A stretch of DNA of 40,244 nt from Lachnospiraceae bacterium (GTDB taxonomy: Bacteria > Bacillota > Clostridia > Lachnospirales > Lachnospiraceae). The notes under the pieces are model-generated. The model ran no database searches and had not been told where the DNA came from. It saw only the letters and a list, made by a program, of their open reading frames with translations. The stretch's first letter is position 1. Every line of letters begins with the position of its first letter. The position numbers and the translations under genes were made by a program. This document shows, piece after piece, positions 9,100-17,594 of the stretch. Location of the stretch: NCBI GenBank assembly GCA_017461865.1, contig JAFTVQ010000013.1:1-40244 (forward strand), written 5' to 3'.

Positions 9100-10674
9100 A
9101 TGAACAGTTTTGCGGGGAAAGAAGAAGTGCTGGTCGACATGTTGGTACGTACTTATGAACAAATCGTTCTGATTGAAGTTGAAAGCGGAATGGGGCAATG
9201 GATCTGCGGGAAAAATCAGACCGATATTTCTGATTATGCACAGTGGTGCGCAGACAATACGGCAAAGGATTATTTTGGAGATGATTTGAATATTTTTCTT
9301 CAAAAAATCCAATTAGATGCTGTTTGCGAAGCGCTCAAGTATGAGGATGATTATATTCTGGAATACTCAAAAAAAGAGGACGGAATCGTATGCAGAAAAC
9401 GGATGAAAATGTTTTTGTGCAGAAAAGATACGGTGCTCTGCATATGTGTGGATGATGTGACACACGAGGTTATTGAAAAGAGAAGAGAACGGGAACTGGT
9501 TGCGAGCAGTCTGGATTTAGCGCATCGGTCCAATGCGGTGAAAGAACAGTTTTTATACAATATGAAGCAGGAAATGCGTGAGCCTTTGCAAGGGGTAAAA
9601 GGTATGTTGGAAGAAGCACTTTCTTCGGAAGGGGATGCAAGGACTGCGTATATTGAAAAGGCTGAAAAATGTGTAGAGCAATATATCGAACAGGTGGAGC
9701 AGCTCTTTGTTATGTCAGACATTGAAAAGGGCGAGCTCTATGTGCGCGATGAAGTTGTTATGGCGGACCGGCTTCTGGAACAATTGCAGGTTCTTTTGGC
9801 GGAGCGGGCGTCCGCAAAGAATATTATCTTAAAGATGAACAATAAAAACCCTAAGATGAATACATTTTATCTGGACCGGATACATATAACCCGCATGCTG
9901 TGGAATTTGATGTCGGTTATGATAAAAGGTTCCTGCGAAGGAAGCGCGTTGGACATGGAGTTGGGATTTGATGTCGATGAAGAAAATGAACTTTTTGACC
10001 TGACAATTTCCGTGAAAGGAGACGGGGAGGTTGACTTGACCGATGAGAGTCCGATAGGAGCGGGAATGGATCTGGTATATCGTATGGTGGATTGTTTCAG
10101 CGGAGTAATCCGGGTTTCGGGTGAAAATGAAAACCGTGTGGCGGTGGATATCCGCATTCCGGTGCAACCGGTAGATAAAAAGGACCAGTCCGAAGCAGGT
10201 ATTATAGCGCATCTTGTGGACCATATTAAGGAGCGGGATTTTTCGAAATACCGCGCACTGGTTGTGGATGACAATGAGATTAACCGTGATATTACGGTGG
10301 CACTGCTTCGGAAGTTCGGACTGCAGGTGGAAACAGCAGAAAGCGGGCAGGAGGCTATTGATATGCTTTTGGCATCGCCGGGAAGATATTATCAGATTAT
10401 GTTTATGAATCCGGTTCTTCCGGGGAAAACAGGATTTGAGACGACAATGGAAATCCGAGAGATGAAGCGCCGCGACATCAATGATATTACCGTTGTGGCA
10501 CTTACGAGTAACGGACTGCGCGATGAAAGAATCCGTTCCTTGGAGCATGGGATGGATTATCATATTGTACTGCCGTTAGATGAGGTGGAACTGAAAGAAA
10601 TTTTAATTCGTGAACTGCAGGATCTTAGCCCGAGAGATGAGCATGAGGTGTTCGGATTCCGGGTACTGAAGTAA
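9100..10674 (+). CDS. Degenerate hybrid histidine kinase-receiver protein (pseudokinase)
   Basis: The 524 residues follow the layout of a soluble hybrid kinase: an N-terminal PAS-like region (1-120), a HisKA-like helix pair, an ATPase-like domain (about 225-355) and a receiver (384-505). Key residues are missing. The phospho-histidine of the NMSHEIRTP motif is Q157 in NMKQEMREP. The N-box reads NLMSVMIK, with V273 where the ATP-binding Asn belongs. In the receiver the phospho-acceptor Asp is N437 (FMNPVLPGKTG) and the conserved Lys is L491. The acidic pair D390-D391 and T469 remain. I infer that it cannot autophosphorylate or accept phosphate and may act as a scaffold or ligand sensor. GGAGG sits 8 bases upstream of the start. 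It is in the same orientation as ylxM-ffh but ends in its own terminator. Confidence 0.8.
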   Translation: MNSFAGKEEVLVDMLVRTYEQIVLIEVESGMGQWICGKNQTDISDYAQWCADNTAKDYFGDDLNIFLQKIQLDAVCEALKYEDDYILEYSKKEDGIVCRKRMKMFLCRKDTVLCICVDDVTHEVIEKRRERELVASSLDLAHRSNAVKEQFLYNMKQEMREPLQGVKGMLEEALSSEGDARTAYIEKAEKCVEQYIEQVEQLFVMSDIEKGELYVRDEVVMADRLLEQLQVLLAERASAKNIILKMNNKNPKMNTFYLDRIHITRMLWNLMSVMIKGSCEGSALDMELGFDVDEENELFDLTISVKGDGEVDLTDESPIGAGMDLVYRMVDCFSGVIRVSGENENRVAVDIRIPVQPVDKKDQSEAGIIAHLVDHIKERDFSKYRALVVDDNEINRDITVALLRKFGLQVETAESGQEAIDMLLASPGRYYQIMFMNPVLPGKTGFETTMEIREMKRRDINDITVVALTSNGLRDERIRSLEHGMDYHIVLPLDEVELKEILIRELQDLSPRDEHEVFGFRVLK

Positions 10675-10690
10675 AAAAGAAAGATTTGAA

Positions 10691-10724
10691 AGGGTGTCAA
10701 GAAAAAATACTTGACACCCTTTCG
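10691..10724 (+). terminator. Terminator after the pseudokinase gene
   Basis: An 11-bp perfect stem (10691-10701 with 10710-10720) closes an A-rich 8-nt loop. The T run is short (TTT, then CGG), so termination may be partial. The right arm contains the -35 box of the next promoter. Confidence 0.7.
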
Positions 10725-10739
10725 GTATAGTGGTATTCT
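10711..10739 (+). promoter_or_regulatory. Sigma-A promoter of ylxM-ffh, nested in a terminator arm
   Basis: A perfect TTGACA (10711-10716), a 17-base spacer and TATTCT (10734-10739) lie 33 bases upstream of the ylxM start. The -35 hexamer is part of the descending arm of the preceding terminator hairpin. Confidence 0.75.
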
Positions 10740-10771
10740 ATACAAGGTTGTTTGGAAATATAGGAGTTTTT

Positions 10772-11086
10772 ATGGAAAAAATCGTAGAGCAGGGAATTTT
10801 ATATGATTTCTATGGTGAGCTTCTGACAGAACATCAGAGGCAGATATACGAAGATGCGGTTTTTAATGACATGTCGCTCTCGGAATTGGCAGGCGATTAC
10901 GGAATTTCCAGACAGGGCATACATGATTTGTTAAAGCGATGTGATAAGACATTGCTTTCCTATGAAAGCAAGCTCCATTTGGTGGAGCGGTTTGAAAAGA
11001 TCAAAGATAAAATCCGTAAAATCAATGAAACGGAAGATATCGATCAGGTCAGAAAACTGACCGCTGAGATTCTGGAGGACTTATAG
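10772..11086 (+). CDS. ylxM: YlxM family SRP-associated DNA-binding protein
   Basis: This 104-residue helical protein has a sigma-70 region-4-like helix-turn-helix ([16 protein letters not shown] followed by [21 protein letters not shown]). The YlxM/p13 family is almost always encoded just upstream of ffh and has been linked to SRP function; its exact role is not settled. The chosen ATG at 10772 has TAGGAG at 10761-10766; an earlier in-frame start at 10730 would lie inside the promoter. Three bases separate its stop from ffh, so the pair is translationally linked. Confidence 0.9.
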   Translation: MEKIVEQGILYDFYGELLTEHQRQIYEDAVFNDMSLSELAGDYGISRQGIHDLLKRCDKTLLSYESKLHLVERFEKIKDKIRKINETEDIDQVRKLTAEILEDL

Positions 11087-11089
11087 TAC

Positions 11090-12475
11090 ATGGCATTTGA
11101 AAATTTGACGGAAAAACTGCAGAATGTATTTAAGAACCTTCGCGGCAAAGGGCGTTTGACGGAAGAAGATGTCAAAACAGCCATGAAGGAAGTCAAGATG
11201 GCACTTCTCGAAGCCGATGTGAATTTCAAGGTGGTAAAACAGTTTGTAAAAACTGTGGAAGAGCGTGCGGTCGGTGCGGATGTAATGAACGGTCTTAATC
11301 CGGGTCAGATGGTGATTAAGATTGTAAATGAGGAACTGGTTAACCTCATGGGAAGTGAAGGGGCTGAGATTGCGCTCCAGCCGGGAAAAGCGATCACGGT
11401 TCTCATGATGTGCGGTCTTCAGGGGGCAGGTAAGACAACAACAACTGCAAAACTGGCAGGAAAATATAAAGTAAAAGGTAAAAAATGTCTTCTCGTAGCA
11501 TGTGATGTATACCGGCCGGCAGCAATCAAGCAGTTGCAGGTGAACGGTGAAAAACAGGGAGTGGAAGTATTCACGATGGGTGAAAATCACAAACCTGTGG
11601 ATATTGCTAAGGCAGCGATTGAACATGCGACGAAGAACGGACACAATTTGGTAATCTTAGATACCGCCGGACGTCTTCATATTGATGAGGATATGATGGC
11701 GGAACTTCAAGAGATAAAGGCTAACGTGGATGTGCACCAGACGGTTCTTGTTGTCGATGTGATGACAGGTCAGGATGCAGTCAATGTGGCAAAAGAGTTT
11801 GATGAAAAAGTCGGCATCGACGGAGTGATACTTTCCAAGATGGACGGTGATTCCAGAGGCGGTGCAGCTCTTTCTGTAAAGGCTGTAACGGGAAAACCGA
11901 TTTTTTATGCAGGTATGGGCGAAAAACTCTCTGATTTGGAGCAGTTCCATCCGGACCGTATGGCAAACAGAATCCTCGGAATGGGAGATGTGCTTACGCT
12001 GATTGAAAAGGCGCAGGAAAGCATCGACATGGATGAGGAAAAAGAAAAACAGATGGCTGCGAAGATGAAGAAGGGTAAGTTTGATTTTGAGGATTACCTG
12101 GAAAGCATGAAGCAGATGCGCAACATGGGCGGGCTTTCTTCCATCATGAGCATGATGCCGGGTATGGGTATCAGTGCAGCCGATTTGGAAGGGGCTGTCG
12201 ATGAAAAACAGCTGGCGCGTATGGAAGCAGTCGTTTTATCTATGACAGTGGAGGAGCGACGCAATCCGAAACTTCTGAATCCGAGCCGCAAACACCGCAT
12301 TGCAAAAGGAGCCGGTGTGGATATTGCAGTTGTAAACCGCTTTGTGAAACAGTTTGAGCAGATGCAGAAAATGATGAAGCAGTTCGGCGGAGGAGGCAAA
12401 AAAGGCCGCAGAGGTATGATGGGCGGTTTCCCGGGTATGGGAGGCTTCGGCGGAGGAAGAAGATTTCCGTTTTAG
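11090..12475 (+). CDS. ffh: Signal recognition particle protein Ffh
   Basis: Ffh is the SRP54 GTPase that binds signal peptides and 4.5S/6S RNA and delivers nascent chains to FtsY. The 461 residues have the N domain, the G domain with G1 GLQGAGKTTTT at 109-119, DVYRPAA, DTAGRLHID and SKMDGDSRGGAA, then a methionine-rich M domain from about residue 325 (MKQMRNMGGLSSIMSMMPGM). The C-terminal tail is Gly/Phe/Arg-rich, as in many clostridial homologues. It follows ylxM by 3 bases. No SRP RNA gene is visible in the window. Confidence 0.98.
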   Translation: MAFENLTEKLQNVFKNLRGKGRLTEEDVKTAMKEVKMALLEADVNFKVVKQFVKTVEERAVGADVMNGLNPGQMVIKIVNEELVNLMGSEGAEIALQPGKAITVLMMCGLQGAGKTTTTAKLAGKYKVKGKKCLLVACDVYRPAAIKQLQVNGEKQGVEVFTMGENHKPVDIAKAAIEHATKNGHNLVILDTAGRLHIDEDMMAELQEIKANVDVHQTVLVVDVMTGQDAVNVAKEFDEKVGIDGVILSKMDGDSRGGAALSVKAVTGKPIFYAGMGEKLSDLEQFHPDRMANRILGMGDVLTLIEKAQESIDMDEEKEKQMAAKMKKGKFDFEDYLESMKQMRNMGGLSSIMSMMPGMGISAADLEGAVDEKQLARMEAVVLSMTVEERRNPKLLNPSRKHRIAKGAGVDIAVVNRFVKQFEQMQKMMKQFGGGGKKGRRGMMGGFPGMGGFGGGRRFPF

Positions 12476-12497
12476 TGAAGATTAGAGATTTGTCCGA

Positions 12498-12527
12498 TTG
12501 TGAGGATGATTTCTATTCAGATATAAC
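12498..12527 (+). promoter_or_regulatory. Possible promoter for rpsP-khpA
   Basis: TTGTGA (12498-12503), 18 bases and TATAAC (12522-12527) lie in the 93-base gap between ffh and rpsP. No terminator follows ffh, so read-through also contributes. This is a modest match. Confidence 0.4.
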
Positions 12528-12568
12528 AATAAACTTATTAAATTAAAACAATTTGGAGGTACAAAGAA

Positions 12569-12814
12569 ATGGCAGTAAAAATCAGATTAAGAAGAATGGG
12601 ACAGAAGAAAGCTCCTTTTTACAGAATCGTAGTAGCTGATTCAAGATCCCCGAGAGACGGAAGATGTATCGAAGAAATCGGAACATACGATCCGACGACA
12701 GATCCTAGCACATTCAAAGTAAACGAAGAGCTTGCAAAAAAATGGTTAGCAAACGGAGCTCAGCCTACAGAAGTTGTCAGCAAAATTTTCAAACAGGCAG
12801 GAATCGAAAAATAA
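12569..12814 (+). CDS. rpsP: 30S ribosomal protein S16
   Basis: An 81-residue basic protein of the small subunit. The beginning [26 protein letters not shown] is diagnostic in order and content, and the GTYDPTTDP motif follows. TTGGAGG lies 7-12 bases upstream. Together with khpA, rimM and trmD it forms the ribosome-assembly cluster conserved across Firmicutes. Confidence 0.98.
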   Translation: MAVKIRLRRMGQKKAPFYRIVVADSRSPRDGRCIEEIGTYDPTTDPSTFKVNEELAKKWLANGAQPTEVVSKIFKQAGIEK

Positions 12815-12843
12815 TATTGTCATAACACTTTTGGAGGTGGATT

Positions 12844-13071
12844 ATGAAAGAGTTAGTAGAAGTAATCGCAAAAGCTCTTGTTGACAATCCTGATGAAGTT
12901 GTTGTAACCGAAAAGGCAGAAGGAAAGACCATTACGGTGGAATTACATGTAGCACCGTCCGATATGGGAAAAGTAATCGGAAAACAGGGCAGAATTGCCA
13001 AAGCGATCCGTGCGGTTGTGAAAGCAGCTTCCGTGAATGACAATAAGAAAGTGAATGTTGAGATTATCTAA
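12844..13071 (+). CDS. khpA: KH-domain RNA-binding protein KhpA (YlqC)
   Basis: A 75-residue single KH domain with the GKVIGKQGRIAKAIR loop (the GxxG-type RNA-contact motif). In Gram-positives KhpA pairs with the Jag protein KhpB and affects RNA and cell-envelope functions; whether that holds here is inference. It starts 29 bases after rpsP with a good GGAGGTGG. A terminator follows, separating it from rimM. Confidence 0.95.
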   Translation: MKELVEVIAKALVDNPDEVVVTEKAEGKTITVELHVAPSDMGKVIGKQGRIAKAIRAVVKAASVNDNKKVNVEII

Positions 13072-13076
13072 AGCGA

Positions 13077-13104
13077 AATCCGGGGCATATGCCTCGGATT
13101 TTTT
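13077..13104 (+). terminator. Terminator of rpsP-khpA
   Basis: A 10-bp stem with one G-T pair (13077-13086 with 13091-13100) closes a 4-nt ATAT loop and runs into six Ts. It begins 5 bases after the khpA stop. Confidence 0.88.
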
Positions 13105-13136
13105 GTGTGGATTTTACGCTATTTCATGCATAAAAG

Positions 13137-13166
13137 TTGAGAAATGGTTGCGGTTTGTTATATAAT
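13137..13166 (+). promoter_or_regulatory. Sigma-A promoter of rimM-trmD-ABC operon
   Basis: TTGAGA (13137-13142), an 18-base spacer and a perfect TATAAT (13161-13166) lie 31 bases upstream of the rimM start and downstream of the khpA terminator. Confidence 0.75.
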
Positions 13167-13197
13167 ATCTTCGTATTTGTATGAAAAGGAGTATCAC

Positions 13198-13707
13198 ATG
13201 GAAGATTTATTACAGGTAGGCGTTTTGACATCGACACACGGGGTGCATGGTGAGATGAAAGTATTTCCGATGACGGACGATGTGAAACGATTTAAAAAGA
13301 ATAAAGATTATATATTGGAAACCCCGAAAGGGAAGATAGAGGTAAAAGTGGAAAGTGCAAAGTTTTTCAAGCAGTTTGTGATTCTGAAGTTTGAAGGCTT
13401 TGATAATATGGATGACATCGCACCGTATAAAAATTGCGGCCTTTTTGTGACGCGGGAAAATGCGGTAAAGTGTGCGAAAGATGAGTATTTTATTGCGGAT
13501 TTAATCGGGATGGATGTCTGTGAGGAGAACGGAAATAAAATCGGTGAATTGACGGATGTGATACAGACGGGGGCAAATGATGTGTATGTGGTGAAAACAC
13601 CGGAAGGAAAAGAGCATCTGTTTCCGGCAATTAAGGATTGTGTGCGCAGTGTAGATATGACGCAGCGCAAAGTGACGGTATTTGTAATGCCGGGACTTTT
13701 GGATTAG
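13198..13707 (+). CDS. rimM: 16S rRNA processing protein RimM
   Basis: RimM binds S19 and helps mature the 30S head. The 169 residues begin with the family motif QVGVLTSTHGVHGEMKVFPMTDD and end in a PRC-barrel domain (DEYFIADLIGMDV onward, ending VMPGLLD). The ATG at 13198 has AAGGAG at 13186-13191. A longer in-frame reading from 13144 would start inside the promoter. trmD starts 11 bases after its stop. Confidence 0.96.
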   Translation: MEDLLQVGVLTSTHGVHGEMKVFPMTDDVKRFKKNKDYILETPKGKIEVKVESAKFFKQFVILKFEGFDNMDDIAPYKNCGLFVTRENAVKCAKDEYFIADLIGMDVCEENGNKIGELTDVIQTGANDVYVVKTPEGKEHLFPAIKDCVRSVDMTQRKVTVFVMPGLLD

Positions 13708-13718
13708 GAGGATATGGG

Positions 13719-14465
13719 ATGTTTTTTCATGTACTGACATTATTTCCCGAAATGATTATGGAAGGGCTCGGAACAAGTATTCTCGGACGGGCAATGCAGA
13801 AGGGATGTATTCAGGCAGAAGCAATCAATATACGGGATTATACAACAAACAAACATCAGAAGGTGGATGATTATACGTATGGACCGGGCGCAGGCATGCT
13901 GATGCAGGCGCAACCGGTGTATGATTGCGTACATGCTGTGCTTACACGGATTGCGGAACGAAGGGCCCGGTCCCCGGAGACGGAATCTCCGGCAGAGAAA
14001 AGAGTGCGCGTGGTCTATGTGACACCGCAGGGAGCTGTATTTGATCAAAAAATGGCGCAGGAGTTCGCAAAGGAGGAAGATTTGGTTTTGCTTTGCGGAC
14101 ATTATGAGGGCATTGATGAGAGAGTACTTGAGGAAGTTGTCACGGATTATGTGTCGATCGGTGATTATGTGCTTACGGGAGGGGAACTTCCTGCCATGGT
14201 CATGGTCGATGCGATTTCCAGATTGGTTCCGGGGGTGCTGAACAATGATGAATCTGCGGTAACCGATTCGTTCGGCAACGGACTTTTGGAGCATCCGCAG
14301 TATTCCCGGCCGCAGGTTTGGCATGACAAGGAAGTTCCGCCGGTACTTTTATCGGGAAACCATAAACTGATTGAAAAGTGGCAATTGGAGGAATCGCTGA
14401 AGCGCACAAAAGAGCGCAGACCGGATTTGTACCAAAAGTGGAGGGAAGAGAATGATCATAGCTGA
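13719..14465 (+). CDS. trmD: tRNA (guanine37-N1)-methyltransferase TrmD
   Basis: TrmD methylates G37 of tRNAs reading CNN/GNN-type codons using S-adenosylmethionine and prevents frameshifting. The 248 residues start with MFFHVLTLFPEM and contain the trefoil-knot segments LLCGHYEGIDERV and SIGDYVLTGGELPAM, followed by the DSF and HPQYSRP motifs. The ATG at 13719 has AGGAGG at 13706-13711; another ATG at 13714 is out of frame. An Arg/Glu-rich insertion near residues 75-95 is slightly longer than usual. The end overlaps the next ABC gene by 14 bases, where rplS would be expected. Confidence 0.97.
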   Translation: MFFHVLTLFPEMIMEGLGTSILGRAMQKGCIQAEAINIRDYTTNKHQKVDDYTYGPGAGMLMQAQPVYDCVHAVLTRIAERRARSPETESPAEKRVRVVYVTPQGAVFDQKMAQEFAKEEDLVLLCGHYEGIDERVLEEVVTDYVSIGDYVLTGGELPAMVMVDAISRLVPGVLNNDESAVTDSFGNGLLEHPQYSRPQVWHDKEVPPVLLSGNHKLIEKWQLEESLKRTKERRPDLYQKWREENDHS

Positions 14466-15252
14466 TAATTTGTGTAAACAGTTTGAGAGGACTGTTCTTT
14501 CAGAAGAGAAAAAGGGGTTTGGAAAGAAAGGGAAACAGAACGGAAAAAAAGAAACATTTTATGCGGTGGATCACATTTCATTCCGCGTAAAGCAAGGGGA
14601 GATACTCGGGATTTTGGGGCCGAACGGAGCCGGAAAGACCACACTTTTGCGTATGCTCGGTTCGTTGATGGAGCCAACAGAAGGAAGTGTCTCCATTGAG
14701 AGTAAAGACGGAAACATTATCAGAGATCCGGTGGAGTTGAAGAAATCCATCGGTTATTTGTCGGGAAATACAAAGCTTTACCATCGTATGAGCACACGTG
14801 AGATGCTATATATGCTCGCGGAGATTTACGGGATAGAAAAAAGTGAGGCAGAAAAGCGGATGGAAGAAATTTCAAAGGTGCTTGATATGGAGAGCTTTTT
14901 TGATAACCGTATTGAAAAATTGTCTACCGGACAGACGCAGAGAGCATCCATTGCCAGATGTCTGATTCACGATCCGGATATATACATATTTGATGAACCG
15001 ACACTCGGACTTGACATTTTAAGTGCGGATGCAATTGTGAGTTTTATGAAATCACAAAAAGAACGTGGCAAGACGGTTCTGTATTCCACACATTATCTCG
15101 AGGAGGCACAGTTTTTGTGTGACCGTATTTTGATGATTTACCAAGGCAAAATTGTGAAAGAGGGAAGTCCGAAAGAAATCATGGATGCATGTGGCGCAGA
15201 TAACCTCCGTGATGCCTTTCATTATGTGATGGAGGAGGTGGAAAAAGCATGA
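14452..15252 (+). CDS. ABC transporter ATP-binding protein, NatA type
   Basis: A 266-residue nucleotide-binding subunit with Walker A GPNGAGKTT at 56-64, signature LSTGQ at 157-161 and Walker B IYIFDEP at 177-183, then GLD. It belongs to the group that pairs with NatB/ABC-2 permeases for export of sodium, peptides or drugs. Residues 17-34 form a Lys/Gly-rich insertion between the first strand and the rest of the domain, unlike most relatives. Its start lies within trmD (14-base overlap) and its stop overlaps the permease start by 4 bases, so all three are translationally coupled. The substrate is unknown. Confidence 0.9.
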   Translation: MIIADNLCKQFERTVLSEEKKGFGKKGKQNGKKETFYAVDHISFRVKQGEILGILGPNGAGKTTLLRMLGSLMEPTEGSVSIESKDGNIIRDPVELKKSIGYLSGNTKLYHRMSTREMLYMLAEIYGIEKSEAEKRMEEISKVLDMESFFDNRIEKLSTGQTQRASIARCLIHDPDIYIFDEPTLGLDILSADAIVSFMKSQKERGKTVLYSTHYLEEAQFLCDRILMIYQGKIVKEGSPKEIMDACGADNLRDAFHYVMEEVEKA

Positions 15253-17258
15253 ATATAAAACGTATGGGAGCGCTGTTTAAGCGCGAAATAAGGGATATTT
15301 TCCGTGACAAAAAGACGATGATTATGATGGTGCTTCTTCCGCTTGTTCTTTATCCGCTTTTGATTGTAGGAGTAGCGCTTTTGTCCACGGCAATTATTCA
15401 GAGTCAGGAAGAGAAAACGTATACAGTGGCTTTTGAAGATTGTGCTGATTTAGAGGCGGAGATTTCCGAAATTCTTTCAAAGGAACAGGAAGAAATCGGT
15501 TATTCCATGGAGGTAGTTTCAAAGATGTCCTGTAAAGAGGCATTGGAGGCAGAAGAAATCGATGCCTATGTTTCAATGGATCAAAAAGAGATTACCATCA
15601 ACTATCTTTCTGCAAAGGAACGCTCCGTTACGGCTTCAGGCGCCCTTGATGAGGCCCTTGATATTTATAAGGCCTCTTTGACGAAACAGCAGATTGAGGC
15701 GGCCGGACTTGATGTAGATGAGATTTTAAATCCGGTCAAGATTGCAGATAAAGATATGTCCACTGCGGAAGAATCTATCGGAAGTGTGATCGGTATGATG
15801 ATGCCGTTCTTTATTATTACCATGATTCTGCTCGGTGCCATTTATCCTGCAATTGATGTGACGGCAGGAGAGAAGGAGAGGGGAACGCTTGAGACGCTTT
15901 TGACGCTTCCGGTAACAAACTTTGAGATGATCATGAGCAAGTTTCTGGCAGTTTCCTGCATTGCGTGTGTCTCGGCCATTCTCAATGTGATTTCCATGGG
16001 AGCAGCCATGGCGTTTTTGGTAACCAGTTCCCTGGCGTCGGCGGCAGATATGAATATTTCGTTTGATTTTGCTGTGTTCCTTCCGGGAATTTTGTTTACA
16101 ATCCTTGTCATGATGGTATTTGCACTCTTTGTGACGGCGGTATGTATGTGTACCTGTGTGTTTGCCAAGAATTTTAAGGATGCAAACAATTACGCGACGC
16201 CGGTTATGTTTGTGTTCATGTTTGCCGCCTATGCACCGATGCTTCCGGATGTGGAGCTGACTGTACAGACAGCAGCGATACCGGTTGTAAACGTGGCACT
16301 TCTCGTGGCGGGTTTGTTTGAATTTAATTATAATTACGCACTTTTTGGTGTGGTTTTGGCATCAAATATTGCTTATAGCTTATTGGCTATCATGGTGCTC
16401 GGACGAATTTACAACAGTGAATCAGTGCTGTTTTCAGAAGGATTCAGCAGTGTGAAACTGTTTGATAAGCGAAGTGAGATGAAAGAGAAGCAGATGCCGG
16501 GAATCGGCGACTGTGTGCTATTGATGTGTGTAGTACTTCTGCTTATGTTATACGGCGGAACCTATACGCAGCTGAAACTCGGGTTTGGCGGAGTGGCGGT
16601 GCAGCAGGCTATCATTTTAATTTGTCCGCTGGTATACGCATGGTATATGAAAGCTGATGCCAAGAAATTGTTTTCCGTTAAGGTACCTAAGATAAAAGGT
16701 ATTTTGGGGGGGATTTGTTTTGCTTTCGCCGGTTTTCTTCTGGCACTTGTGGTCGGGGCTCTTCTTACCCCGGTATTTCCGCAGAGCGCGGAGAGTTTGA
16801 AGGCGATGGATGAGATGATCAAAGAACAGCCTGCATGGGCGCTTATTCTTGTCATGGCTTTAATGCCTGCCATAGGGGAAGAGTTTTTGTTTCGCGGATT
16901 TCTGATGGGGACGTTGCGGGGAAAATGTAAGCCGTGGGTTGCGATTATTGTGACAACGCTGATTTTTGCAGCGTATCATATGAGTGTGCTTAAGATGTTT
17001 ACAATCAGTATTATCGGTCTCGGATTTACCGTTGCAGCCTACATGACCGGAAGTATTTTTGTTTCCATGCTGATGCACTTTATCAACAATGGAGTTTCTG
17101 TGTTGATTTCCCTATATCCGGAGCAGGTCGGAAAAATGTTTCCGATATTGATGGCAGAGAGCTTGGGCGCCGTTGAGATGCTTGTGACTGCGCTGCTTGG
17201 CGTGATACTGGCAATTGTCGGGTGGCTCCTTGTGAAGGGGAAGAAGAAAACAGTATGA
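15249..17258 (+). CDS. ABC-2 permease fused to CPBP intramembrane protease domain
   Basis: The 669 residues combine two modules. The first 390 or so form a NatB-like ABC-2 permease: one membrane segment near residues 24-47, a large external loop, then five segments with the motif PAIDVTAGEKERGTLETLL. The C-terminal part (about 410-669) is a multi-pass CPBP (CAAX-protease-like) domain. It has the metal-site signature E544-E545-xxx-R549 in GEEFLFRG and later histidines in AAYHMS and MHFINNG, all intact. Such fusions are known in Firmicutes. The protease half may process a co-exported peptide or an immunity factor, which is inference. No peptide precursor gene is seen nearby. Confidence 0.88.
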   Translation: MNIKRMGALFKREIRDIFRDKKTMIMMVLLPLVLYPLLIVGVALLSTAIIQSQEEKTYTVAFEDCADLEAEISEILSKEQEEIGYSMEVVSKMSCKEALEAEEIDAYVSMDQKEITINYLSAKERSVTASGALDEALDIYKASLTKQQIEAAGLDVDEILNPVKIADKDMSTAEESIGSVIGMMMPFFIITMILLGAIYPAIDVTAGEKERGTLETLLTLPVTNFEMIMSKFLAVSCIACVSAILNVISMGAAMAFLVTSSLASAADMNISFDFAVFLPGILFTILVMMVFALFVTAVCMCTCVFAKNFKDANNYATPVMFVFMFAAYAPMLPDVELTVQTAAIPVVNVALLVAGLFEFNYNYALFGVVLASNIAYSLLAIMVLGRIYNSESVLFSEGFSSVKLFDKRSEMKEKQMPGIGDCVLLMCVVLLLMLYGGTYTQLKLGFGGVAVQQAIILICPLVYAWYMKADAKKLFSVKVPKIKGILGGICFAFAGFLLALVVGALLTPVFPQSAESLKAMDEMIKEQPAWALILVMALMPAIGEEFLFRGFLMGTLRGKCKPWVAIIVTTLIFAAYHMSVLKMFTISIIGLGFTVAAYMTGSIFVSMLMHFINNGVSVLISLYPEQVGKMFPILMAESLGAVEMLVTALLGVILAIVGWLLVKGKKKTV

Positions 17259-17263
17259 TGTTG

Positions 17264-17311
17264 AAAAAAGAGTCTTTGTTCCGCAGGTATGTGGTTCAAA
17301 GGCTCTTTTTT
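17264..17311. terminator. Bidirectional terminator between ABC permease and XRE gene
   Basis: A 15-bp stem with one G-T pair (17264-17278 with 17297-17311) has A6 on one side and T6 on the other. It can stop the ABC transcript rightward and the repressor transcript leftward. Confidence 0.85.
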
Positions 17312-17332
17312 ATTGGCTCATTATAGCAAATC

Positions 17333-17545
17333 TTATTTATTCATGGCAGGATTGCCTGTACGGTTTAAGAGATAGTCGACCGAAACATCGTGAAAATCGG
17401 CCAGGCGAATCAGAATAGTAGTGGGGATGTCGATATCGCCACGTTCATAGTTGCTATAGACCCGTTGACTGCAATTTAATATCTTGCCCATTTCGACTTG
17501 AGTCATGTCTTTGTCTTCTCTTAAATCACGAATTCGTCCGTACAT
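17333..17545 (-). CDS. XRE/Cro-CI family repressor, small
   Basis: A 70-residue protein consisting of one helix-turn-helix domain: IRDLREDKDMTQVEMGKIL, then the recognition helix region SQRVYSNYERGD, then LADFHDVSVDYLL. This is the SinR/phage-repressor fold. I chose the ATG at 17545 because AAAGGA lies 9 bases before it; a TTG three codons upstream is too close to that site. Divergent from it is a membrane-protein gene, and the shared control region holds three palindromes TTAGCGA-N5-TCGCTAA. It most likely binds these, repressing itself and its neighbour. The binding is inferred from position and symmetry. Confidence 0.85.
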   Translation of the reverse strand: MYGRIRDLREDKDMTQVEMGKILNCSQRVYSNYERGDIDIPTTILIRLADFHDVSVDYLLNRTGNPAMNK

Positions 17546-17586
17546 GATAAACAATCCTTTCTTTGATATTGTGTGCGTTTGGAATG

Positions 17587-17592
17587 ATTATA
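17587..17592 (-). promoter_or_regulatory. -10 box of the XRE gene
   Basis: On the minus strand these bases read TATAAT, 42 bases before the ATG. No good -35 hexamer sits at 17-18 bases; operator O1 occupies that place. The promoter may therefore be weak and directly blocked by its own product. Confidence 0.5.
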
Positions 17593-17594
17593 TG

